From assembly GCF_016412875.1 (NCBI RefSeq), contig NZ_JAEKPD010000014.1, positions 62,001 to 126,000 on the forward strand: a DNA stretch of 64,000 bases, written 5' to 3'. Origin of the DNA: Palleronia pontilimi (GTDB lineage: Bacteria > Pseudomonadota > Alphaproteobacteria > Rhodobacterales > Rhodobacteraceae). The notes beneath the pieces are model-generated. The model was not told where the DNA came from. It saw only the letters and a list, made by a program, of their open reading frames with translations, and did not search any database. Positions 44,983 to 51,659 of this stretch are shown in pieces; the stretch's first letter is position 1; the number at the start of each line of letters is the position of its first letter. The translations under genes were made by a program, and so were the position numbers.

Positions 44983-46887
44983 CTAGCGTGGGCCGCTGCA
45001 AGCCACCCCTACGGAGCCGTAGCGCAGAGCTTGGATCGCGCGCTTGACAGGCGCCGGAAGATCGCACGAAACCTCCTGACCCGCCTGTGCGGCGCGCAGC
45101 GCAGCCACCTCGCCCGGTAGCCCGTCGATCGCAGCCGCGTCTGCCGTCACGATCGCGAGACATGCATCAAGACCCGCCGCGTCCGGGTCTTCCTGGCCCA
45201 GACGCGAAGCGAGCCGCTCCAGTTCGGTCCAGAGCGCCGCAGTGCCATCGCCGCCCGACTCCCGCTGGAAGCGCAGACGCGACTTCTCGCTTCGGCACAG
45301 ATAGCGCTCATCGGTCTCGGCAAGGTTGGCTGCAACATCGGGCGGCAGCTCGGCGGGCCACCAGTCTCTCAGACAGTGCATGCAGCCTGGCCCGTCGAGG
45401 AAACGCGCCAGTGCTTCGGGGTCCGAGAGCCCTTTCTCTGACAGAATCCGCGCCGTCGGCGACAGCGTATCCGGCTTGCCTCGAAACTCGATCGGGAGAG
45501 ACGTCGTCAAGCGATATCCGTCCTCGATAGGCACAAGCCATGTGGACGGGCCGGAAGCCCAGACATGGTTGTCCGCAAGGTCGTGAGGAACCTCTGTTCC
45601 GTGCAGCAAGACGATGGCATTGCGCTCCTGGAAGATGCGATTGCCGTGACAAGATCCAATACAGGATGGTACCCGCACCCCGCCGCCCACCTGCAGACCT
45701 AGCTTAGCATTTCCCCAAAGCTCGTTTGCCTTCATTTCGGCAACATTTGAGCTTTCGATACTAATGCCTACCTCAGCGTTCCCGTGGAAGCGGTTGCCGC
45801 GCAGCTTGGCCTCCGAGGGCGCGTCGGGGCTGTCGAGGACGCGCAGGAGCAAGATACCCGAGCGCTGGTTCTCCCAGCATTCGTTATCCGCGATCTCCGA
45901 GGCGTGGGCGGAGATAAGGACGAGACCGGCCCCGGCGTTCCCGTGGCAGCGGTTGCCGCGCCGCTTGGCCTCCGAGGGCGCGTCGGGGCTGTCGTGGCCG
46001 CGCGCGAGCACGATACCCGAGCGCTGGTTGTCCCAGCATTCGTTCTCCGCGATCTCCGAGGCGTGGGAGGAGATAAGGACGAGACCGGCCCCGGCGTTAC
46101 CGTGGCAGCGGTTGCCGCGCAGCTTGGCCTCCGAGGGCGCGTCGGGGCTGTCGTGGCCGCGCTCGAGCACGATACCCGAGTTCTGGTTGTCCCAGCCTTC
46201 GTTCTCCGCGATCTCCGAGGCGTGGGAGGAGATAAGGACGAGACCGGCCCCGGCGTTACCGTGGCAGCGGTTGCCGCGCAGCTTGGCCTCCGAGGGCGCG
46301 TCGGGGCTGTCAAGATCGCGCCGGAGCATGATACCCGAGCGCTGGTTCTCCCAGCATTCGTTTTCCGCGATCTTCGATGCGTGAGAGGAGGCAAGACCGA
46401 TACCGGCCTGGGCGTTGCCGTGGCAGCGATTGCCCCCGATCAGGTCTGCTCGGGAGTGCAGCAAGTATAGCCCCGTTCCCTGCCCACCTTCGGTCACGCT
46501 GTTCGATATGCGCGTGCCCTCACCTCTGCGCAAGCAGATGCCGTGCGCCGACTGTGCGCCAGAAATGGAGACATTCGTAATCCGCCCGTGGGCGACATCG
46601 TCGAACCAGAGGACGCCCCACTCAACCATTGCTGTCTCGCCTGCGGCAAAGGGCGGGTCGTCCGGCTCACGGCGAAGCAGCACGCCGTTTGCGACGACCT
46701 CTACGGCCACGCCCTCGACCGCCACGTTGGCCACCCCTCGCGCTTCGATCGCGGGCCCTGAACCGCCGTGGACAAGGCGTGCGTCAGTTCCCGCTAACGT
46801 CACTCCAGTCCGGAGCCTGAGCGTTTCGCTTCCCGTATAGACGCCCGGTGTCAATCGAACCGTGTCGCCGGGCGCCGCACGCTCCAA
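44983..46887 (-). CDS. Right-handed beta-helix protein with tandem repeats, N terminus lost
   Basis: About 634 residues of a pectate-lyase-like beta-helix. It opens with LERAAPGDTVRLTPGVYTG, which in relatives follows a signal peptide and some 20-40 more residues. Coding continues upstream for a few codons (SSIAAA) and then meets an IS3 scar, so the 5' end, start codon and export signal are gone; the TTG at 46887 is only nominal. Residues 152-363 are four 53-residue repeats starting GNRCHGNA, plus a diverged fifth. The C-terminal third has CMHCLRDWW and is less repetitive. Possibly silent; otherwise a surface carbohydrate-binding or lyase protein. Confidence 0.7.
   Translation of the reverse strand: MERAAPGDTVRLTPGVYTGSETLRLRTGVTLAGTDARLVHGGSGPAIEARGVANVAVEGVAVEVVANGVLLRREPDDPPFAAGETAMVEWGVLWFDDVAHGRITNVSISGAQSAHGICLRRGEGTRISNSVTEGGQGTGLYLLHSRADLIGGNRCHGNAQAGIGLASSHASKIAENECWENQRSGIMLRRDLDSPDAPSEAKLRGNRCHGNAGAGLVLISSHASEIAENEGWDNQNSGIVLERGHDSPDAPSEAKLRGNRCHGNAGAGLVLISSHASEIAENECWDNQRSGIVLARGHDSPDAPSEAKRRGNRCHGNAGAGLVLISAHASEIADNECWENQRSGILLLRVLDSPDAPSEAKLRGNRFHGNAEVGISIESSNVAEMKANELWGNAKLGLQVGGGVRVPSCIGSCHGNRIFQERNAIVLLHGTEVPHDLADNHVWASGPSTWLVPIEDGYRLTTSLPIEFRGKPDTLSPTARILSEKGLSDPEALARFLDGPGCMHCLRDWWPAELPPDVAANLAETDERYLCRSEKSRLRFQRESGGDGTAALWTELERLASRLGQEDPDAAGLDACLAIVTADAAAIDGLPGEVAALRAAQAGQEVSCDLPAPVKRAIQALRYGSVGVACSGPR
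45799..46434. repeat. Four 159-bp tandem repeats
   Basis: Four nearly identical copies of a 159-bp unit encode 53 residues each (GNRCHGNA..., ...SPDAPSEAK). Copies 2-4 differ at few bases; the first is more diverged, and a fifth degenerate copy follows toward 45690. Copy number is likely to vary by slippage or recombination, and short-read assemblies may collapse it. Confidence 0.9.
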
Positions 46888-46919
46888 CGCCGCAGCGATA
46901 CTTGACCTTCCCCCGCGGT

Positions 46920-47062
46920 TACGTGCGCTTGTGGTTCACGAGGAGACCTTCCCGACGCAGCATCGCGTGCAGGCGCAGATAGCCATAGCGACGGTTCTCC
47001 GACGCCAGCTCCTTCATGCGTTTAATTGCGGCCTCGTCGTCTTTCGGCAGTGGTCGGTATTG
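46920..47062 (-). mobile_element. IS3-family orfB scar
   Basis: About 45 codons of an IS3 orfB N terminus: KDDEAAIKRMKELASENRRY, then GYLRLHAMLRREGLLVNHKR. It joins the 3' end of the reverse transcriptase gene to the headless beta-helix gene. It is not a copy of the complete IS3 element at 49.7 kb. Confidence 0.8.
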
Positions 47063-48086
47063 CTGCACCGCTGTCGATGAGGCTATAAGTGTGCTGTAGT
47101 CCGGCACTTCGTTTCTTTTGTTGCCGTTCATCAAAGAACTGGTAACCACACGTTAAAATGCGAACACGGTCGCGCAGGTCCTCGAAATTGCCATCGGACA
47201 GGTACTGCAAAAACGACTTCACAATTCGTGTCTTGTTTTTCTTCACTTTTGATGCAGCAATATCTAGTTCCACAACTCTAAAACATGGTTTCTTTTTGTT
47301 GGTTTGATAGATGGTAAACCTGAACCCGAGGTAGTCGAAGCTGTGTTCTGCGGAAGGGTTGTTTGCCTTAGCCCCTCCAAACACAAAGACCTTTGACTTC
47401 GTGAAGTTGAGCCGAAGGCCATTTGGCAGCGCCCTCTCGATCTGCTTTTTCAGTGCCCTTGCACTATCAAGCTCTGGCAAAATCAAAATAATATCATCGA
47501 CGTAGCGGGCGAAATAATGGGCTTGCAAGGTTTCTCGCATATTGCGGTCAAAATCTTGCATGTAGAATTCGCTCAGTTCTGCGCTAATTGCCAAGCCAGG
47601 AGGAAGACCCGAAACGGAATTACTTTTGCATTGGTGAATAAACGAGCCAAGAACAGCACGTGTGCTAGGAGCAGTAACCAATCTTCTTTTGAGTTGGCCA
47701 ATTAGGACATCTTGATCGATAGATGGGTAAAAATTCTTTATGTCCATCTTTGCAATAGTAAACGGGATGCCTTCTTCGCAGAACAACTTTAATCGACGGA
47801 CGATTTCCATTCGGCTGCTTTGCTTGGCTCCTGTGATTCTTCTAATGTTTTGCGCCGCTTTCCTAAGTACCAAATCGGACGCTAGATTATTGACTTGATA
47901 TATTCTCCGACCAGCCAAATCATTCGGCGTCAACGGTAGAGAAGGAAAGCCATTTCTTGCTGTGTGGGCTGCACTAGCGATAACAGCAGCTTTGTATGGG
48001 TCGCCCATAAGCGCTGGTTGTTTTAAGAAATCGTTTTTCGTCAGGTGCCGAGCAAGCGATGCAGTGCTAAAAGTGGGATCATGCAT
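47022..48086 (-). CDS. Antiviral-type reverse transcriptase (UG/DRT3-like), C terminus truncated
   Basis: A 354-residue reverse transcriptase. It has the motif order FTIAKMDIKNFYPSIDQDVL (motif A region), SGLPPGLAISAELSEFYM (motif B), ARYVDDIILIL (catalytic YVDD) and RLNFTKSKVF (motif D). The N terminus MHDPTFSTASLARHLTKNDF resembles Drt3a (UG3) proteins of DRT3 phage-defence systems; group II and retron features (GIIM domain, msr/msd) are not seen. The C terminus runs into an IS3 scar about 16 codons before the stop, and no Drt3b gene follows, so the system is probably broken. The gene has markedly lower GC than its surroundings. RT identity is sure; the DRT3 subtype is tentative. Confidence 0.8.
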   Translation of the reverse strand: MHDPTFSTASLARHLTKNDFLKQPALMGDPYKAAVIASAAHTARNGFPSLPLTPNDLAGRRIYQVNNLASDLVLRKAAQNIRRITGAKQSSRMEIVRRLKLFCEEGIPFTIAKMDIKNFYPSIDQDVLIGQLKRRLVTAPSTRAVLGSFIHQCKSNSVSGLPPGLAISAELSEFYMQDFDRNMRETLQAHYFARYVDDIILILPELDSARALKKQIERALPNGLRLNFTKSKVFVFGGAKANNPSAEHSFDYLGFRFTIYQTNKKKPCFRVVELDIAASKVKKNKTRIVKSFLQYLSDGNFEDLRDRVRILTCGYQFFDERQQKKRSAGLQHTYSLIDSGAAIPTTAERRRGRN

Positions 48087-48443
48087 ACGTGGAACCTACG
48101 AGTATCAATTTCTTGAATTCGCCTTAGAATAGAACGAACACCACAGACACACCAGCGTTCAGCTAGGTGCATAATTGATATGCAGTTCATATCATCGCAT
48201 TTGACACCCATACGGCACCCAAGCGGGATATGGCAGTCACAGCCATCGCTGAAACAACAGAAATTATCCAAATAAATCAAATAGCTAAATGGTGCCCGGG
48301 GGCGGCATAGCATTCCAGTCTCAGCAGGCCCCATGTAATGCCATATCTGTCTGTAAAACATGGATTTTCCTGATCCAATGCTCTCAGGGAAACTTGCGCC
48401 GTCGCAACAAATCCTATACGTCTTGGGGGATAATCTGGGGGAT
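48087..48443 (-). other. Low-GC leader of the reverse transcriptase gene, possible ncRNA region
   Basis: Roughly 350 bp between the RT and the divergent integrase, with no credible gene: the one long frame is Cys-rich and has no family features. DRT-type systems often carry a non-coding RNA next to the RT, so this stretch is where one would be sought. No fold is asserted. It must also hold the promoters of both genes. Confidence 0.35.
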
Positions 48444-49598
48444 ATGTCCTTGGGGAACCTAACAGCTCTCTTCATCAAATCCGCGCCGCCGGGCAAGCAC
48501 GAGGATGGCGATGGCCTGCGACTGATCAAGCGCGAGGATGGCGGCGGTCAATGGGTCTTCCGCTACACGCTTTACGGACGCAGACGGGAGATGGGTCTCG
48601 GCGGCCTGAAGGCCCTCTCCCTGAAGGACGCCCGGGACGTCGCCTCGGGGTACCGGACCTTGGTCGCCAAAGGTAAAGACCCCATCGAACATCGGCGCAG
48701 ACAACGCCAGGACGCCATGCGCAGTCGGCATCTCCTCAAGGATGTCGCGCTGGACGCTTTCGAGAGCCGCAAGGCCGATCTCAAGGGGGACGGGACTGCG
48801 GGGCGATGGTATAGCCCGTTGGAGCATCATGTGCTTCCGAAACTCGGGCAAATGCCCGTCGCTGAGATTACCCAAAGCGATGTCCGGGACGCCCTTATGC
48901 CGATCTGGCATTTGAAGGCTGCAACAGCGACGAAGGCCGCCAATCGCCTCAGGATCGTCCTGGACCATGCAGCCGCCTTGGGACTCGATGTCGACCTGCA
49001 GGCGGTTGCCAAGGCGAAGCAGCTCTTGGGGCGGCAACGGCACCAGGTGACGTCGATCCCGAGCATGCCATGGGTGGATGTGCCCGCGTTCTACGCCTCG
49101 CTCGAGGACCCGACGATCACGCATCTGGCGCTGCGACTGCTTATACTCACAGGGCTTCGCTCGCGGCCCGTGCGCTTCGCCCGGCTGGACGAGATCGAAG
49201 GGGATATCTGGACCGTACCCGCGAACAACATGAAGGCGCGGGTTGGCGCTGCGGAAGATTTCCGTGTCCCCCTGAGCAAGGAGGCGCAACGGGTCATCAA
49301 TCTCGCCCGCCCTTACGAGCGCGATGGCTATCTGTTTCCATCAGTCCGCAAGGGAGTCATCAGTGACGCAACCATGGCGCGGCTGATGGAGCGCCGAGGG
49401 CTTGAGGCCCGTCCGCATGGCTTCAGGTCCAGTCTGCGGACATGGCTTGCCGAAGAGACAGACGCCCCGCATGAGGTGGCAGAAATGGTCTTGGCGCACC
49501 TGTCCGACAGCAAGGTCGTCCGGACCTATCGCCAGACCGACTTCCTGGATCAGCGACGGCCTTTGATGGACCGCTGGGCAAAGTACTGTACGGGGTAA
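48444..49598 (+). CDS. P4-type tyrosine integrase of the genomic island
   Basis: A 384-residue site-specific recombinase with an N-terminal DUF4102 arm-binding domain (LFIKSAPPGKHEDGDGLRL, GGQWVFRYTLYGRRREMGLG). The catalytic domain has Arg in LLILTGLRSRPVRFARLDE, HGFRSSLRTW (HxxR), LAHLSD and the nucleophile region VRTYRQTDFL. All catalytic residues appear present. I chose ATG 48444 because family sequence starts there; an open frame continues to 48360. This family usually integrates at tRNA 3' ends, but no tRNA or att repeat was found nearby, so the island edges may be displaced. Confidence 0.88.
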   Translation: MSLGNLTALFIKSAPPGKHEDGDGLRLIKREDGGGQWVFRYTLYGRRREMGLGGLKALSLKDARDVASGYRTLVAKGKDPIEHRRRQRQDAMRSRHLLKDVALDAFESRKADLKGDGTAGRWYSPLEHHVLPKLGQMPVAEITQSDVRDALMPIWHLKAATATKAANRLRIVLDHAAALGLDVDLQAVAKAKQLLGRQRHQVTSIPSMPWVDVPAFYASLEDPTITHLALRLLILTGLRSRPVRFARLDEIEGDIWTVPANNMKARVGAAEDFRVPLSKEAQRVINLARPYERDGYLFPSVRKGVISDATMARLMERRGLEARPHGFRSSLRTWLAEETDAPHEVAEMVLAHLSDSKVVRTYRQTDFLDQRRPLMDRWAKYCTG

Positions 49599-49760
49599 TG
49601 CCACCGAAGTCGGCGCGAGCCGCTGACCTCTAAAGCACTACTAGCTCGAAGGCACTTCTCCTTCCCGGTCCGAATCAAACCCCCTCTTCCCCTTTTCGGC
49701 CCAGACCTCACGCGCATGATCTGAGGTACTCCCCGATCATTGGACAGGATCTGGCGTAAA

Positions 49761-50624
49761 TTAAGCTACTCGTTGCACCTGCTGATCGGGTTGGTTGATA
49801 TCATTTCTCTGCCAATAGACCAGCGCCGGTGGCTTGCCGCCCAAGGCCGAATGCGGGCGCTGGTGGTTGTAGAAGGTCATCCACTTCTGGATGGCCACCT
49901 TCGTCTCCGATCCTGTCTCCCAGGCATGCAGGTAGACGCACTCGTATTTCAGGGTGCGCCACAGCCTCTCGATGAAGATGTTGTCGAGGAACCGGCCTTT
50001 CCCATCCATCGAGATCCGCACGCCAGACCGACGTAGCCGATCCGTCCAGGCGAAGGACGTGAACTGGGATCCTTGATCTGTATTCATGATCTCAGGCGGC
50101 CCGAACTTGTGGATGGCCTCGTTCAGCGCGTCGACGCAGAAGTCGGCCTCCAGCGTGTTCGAGATCCGCCAAGACAGAACCTTGCGGGTGTGCCAGTCCA
50201 TGATCGCCACGAGGTAGAGGAACCCGCGCCGCATGGGCAGGTAGGTGATATCCGAGCACCAGACCTGGTTCGGGCGATCCACCTGCAGACCTCTCAGCAG
50301 GTAGGGATAGGTCTTGTGCCCCTTCGCGGGCCTGCTGGTATTGGGCTTCTGGTAAATCGGCATCAGCCCCATGAGGCGCATTAGCCGCCGTATCCGCTTC
50401 TCGTTCACCAGGTGTCCGTCGTTACGCAGATGCCAGGTCATTTGCCGGACACCGAAGAACGGCGTCTCCAGGAACTGCTCGTCGATACGCCGCATCAGGC
50501 CGAGGTTCTGTTCGGTCTCGCCCTTGGGTGTGTAGTAGAAAGACGAGCGCGCGATCGACAACAGCCTGCACTGCTGCCCGATCGACAGATCTGGGTGGCC
50601 CGGCTCGATCATCCCGCGCCTCAC
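49761..50624 (-). CDS. IS3-family transposase OrfB (DDE integrase domain)
   Basis: A 287-residue product with HTH_21 (TPFFGVRQMTWHLRNDGHLV) and an rve integrase core. The DDE residues lie in VWCSDITYLPM (Asp), IMNTDQGSQFTS (Asp) and GKGRFLDNIFIERLWRTLK (Glu). It is normally made as an OrfAB fusion by -1 frameshifting at T-TTT-TTG (plus coordinates 50654-50660) within orfA; reading on in the -1 frame gives GRKVRRGMIEPG and joins OrfB exactly. The nominal start is at 50624. Confidence 0.93.
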   Translation of the reverse strand: MRRGMIEPGHPDLSIGQQCRLLSIARSSFYYTPKGETEQNLGLMRRIDEQFLETPFFGVRQMTWHLRNDGHLVNEKRIRRLMRLMGLMPIYQKPNTSRPAKGHKTYPYLLRGLQVDRPNQVWCSDITYLPMRRGFLYLVAIMDWHTRKVLSWRISNTLEADFCVDALNEAIHKFGPPEIMNTDQGSQFTSFAWTDRLRRSGVRISMDGKGRFLDNIFIERLWRTLKYECVYLHAWETGSETKVAIQKWMTFYNHQRPHSALGGKPPALVYWQRNDINQPDQQVQRVA

Positions 50625-50914
50625 TTTCCGCCCCAGGGCTTCAGCTTTCGTTCCAAAAAAGAGTTGGCCACCGCCAGCTCCCCGATCTTGGCGTGGAGCT
50701 CCTTCACCTGCTCCTCGTCAATCTCAGGCTTCTTACGGCCCCCACGTTCGAACACCTCGGACGCGCCTTCAAGCAGCGCTCGCTTCCATTGATGGATCAT
50801 CGTCGGATGCACCCCGAAACGGCTGGCCAGTTCGGCGGCCGTCTCTTCACCCTTCAGGGCTTCCAGCGCGACCTTCGCCTTGAACTCAGGCGCGTGCTGC
50901 TTCCGTTTCGACAT
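50621..50914 (-). CDS. IS3-family transposase OrfA (HTH)
   Basis: A 97-residue DNA-binding subunit with an HTH_Tnp_1 domain (EFKAKVALEALKGEETAAEL, then ASRFGVHPTMIHQWKRALLE) and a leucine-zipper-like C terminus (QVKELHAKIGELAVANSFLE). It recognises the IS ends. Its last 13 codons contain the T-TTT-TTG slip site and it overlaps orfB by four bases. Confidence 0.93.
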   Translation of the reverse strand: MSKRKQHAPEFKAKVALEALKGEETAAELASRFGVHPTMIHQWKRALLEGASEVFERGGRKKPEIDEEQVKELHAKIGELAVANSFLERKLKPWGGK

Positions 50915-50991
50915 CTCTGATCTCCTTTTCGTCGAAGATCAGCAGACTGCAAATCGTAGCTTATGTCAGTGTCCGAATTTCGGGGGGTAGC

Positions 50992-51159
50992 TCAATCGCC
51001 CTGGTCGCTTTGCAGTTTGTCGGCCATCCAGAGCAGAGCGCCGTAAATCAGGGCGCGGTCGTCACCGGTCAACTCGACGACGCGTGACTTGACGACAAGG
51101 CCTCCGATTTCGATCAGATGCCTTGTGCGCTTGCGGCGCTCGACCTGCCAGTTGCGCAT
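50992..51159 (-). CDS. traD: Mobilization protein TraD (small, Ti-type)
   Basis: A 55-residue protein, too short for most ORF callers. It reads NWQVERRKRTRHLIEIGGLV, then VVELTGDDRALIYGALLWMA, matching the small TraD of Ti-type mobilization regions, not the VirD4-like TraD coupling protein. It starts at 51159, just inside the traC stop, so both are co-translated. It is somewhat shorter than the usual ~70 residues but ends at its own stop before the IS3 insertion. The exact role at oriT is unclear. Confidence 0.7.
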   Translation of the reverse strand: MRNWQVERRKRTRHLIEIGGLVVKSRVVELTGDDRALIYGALLWMADKLQSDQGD

Positions 51160-51160
51160 G

Positions 51161-51487
51161 TCATGCCGCGCCTTTGTCGCCTGATGTCGGTTGCGCGCCG
51201 CCAGATTGCGCCGGAGTGCTTTCCGCGTTGCGGTCAGTTGCTTTCGCAGATCGCCGCGACCGGCGTGGAAAGAACGCGGCCCCGCGTTTTGCCCAGGCCT
51301 CCCTCTTGCCGGTGTCGGTAGTCTCCGCCAGCACGATCAGCGCACCGGCCAGTTCGTCAGCACTGAACGCATCGGCACCGGTGGCGATGACGAGCTCGCC
51401 GAGTTGTTGCACCTTGCGGGCCTTCAGCTCATTCGTCTTCGCTTCCAGTTCTTTCAACTCCGCATCGTAATCCCGTGGTTTGCGCAT
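51161..51487 (-). CDS. traC: Mobilization protein TraC (oriT accessory)
   Basis: A 108-residue basic protein with an N-terminal coiled-coil segment (DYDAELKELEAKTNELKARK) and GELVIATGADAFSADELAGA, characteristic of the TraC-like accessory proteins of Ti-type and related plasmids. They bind near oriT and help the TraA relaxase. It diverges from traA across oriT, the standard arrangement. Start ATG 51487; upstream in-frame sequence lacks family similarity. The Arg/Ser-rich C terminus is probably disordered. Confidence 0.82.
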   Translation of the reverse strand: MRKPRDYDAELKELEAKTNELKARKVQQLGELVIATGADAFSADELAGALIVLAETTDTGKREAWAKRGAAFFPRRSRRSAKATDRNAESTPAQSGGAQPTSGDKGAA

Positions 51488-51600
51488 TCCTGCCTCCATA
51501 TCGTGTTGATGCAGAGAGGATAGCGGGGCATGTTTCAGAAGGCAGCAGAGTCGCCAGGACGGCTGGGGACGCACCGGTCCATCCCGAGATTTTATTGAGG

Positions 51601-51640
51601 GAGGGCGCGCTTATACGTCGTTCCGACGTGGGCGTTCTTG
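51601..51640. other. oriT: Candidate origin of transfer (MOBQ oriT)
   Basis: Between divergent traC and traA lies GAGGGCGCGCTTATACGTCG, then TTCCGACGTGGGCG. The AGGGCGCGCTTA part is close to the complement of the RSF1010/Ti-type nic region (TAAGTGCGCCCT), and a perfect ACGTCG-TTC-CGACGT inverted repeat (51615-51629) adjoins it, as at the Ti plasmid oriT. The nick would be expected in the AGGGCGC segment. Confidence 0.7.
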
Positions 51641-51659
51641 TGTAGATGATTGCGCCATC

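Larger units (their letters stand above)
49729..50986 (-). mobile_element. Complete IS3-family insertion sequence with GTA target repeats
   Basis: A 1258-bp element with imperfect terminal inverted repeats (left CTCCCCGATCATTGGACA; right end, complement, CCCCCGAAATTCGGACA) and flanking 3-bp direct repeats GTA at 49726-49728 and 50987-50989. It carries orfA and orfB on the minus strand. It sits 5 bp beyond the traD stop codon, so traD survives. The intact ORFs and matching target repeats suggest a recent insertion. Confidence 0.85.

Noticed and set aside
45784-46470. Open frames in all phases over the beta-helix repeats
   Set aside because: They come from the 159-bp repeat being a multiple of three; only the minus-strand frame with GNRCHGNA repeats has a known fold.
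47022-48086. Retron or group II intron reading of the RT
   Set aside because: No msr/msd-like inverted repeat, no maturase or endonuclease domain, and the N terminus fits defence RTs better.
48041-48529. Cys-rich minus-strand frame between RT and integrase
   Set aside because: It overlaps the 5' ends of both real genes, has no recognisable motifs and its codon use is unlike its neighbours.
49605-49726. tRNA 3' end or attachment site next to the integrase
   Set aside because: A TCCGAATC-like stretch occurs near 49670, but no cloverleaf can be built and no second copy was found.
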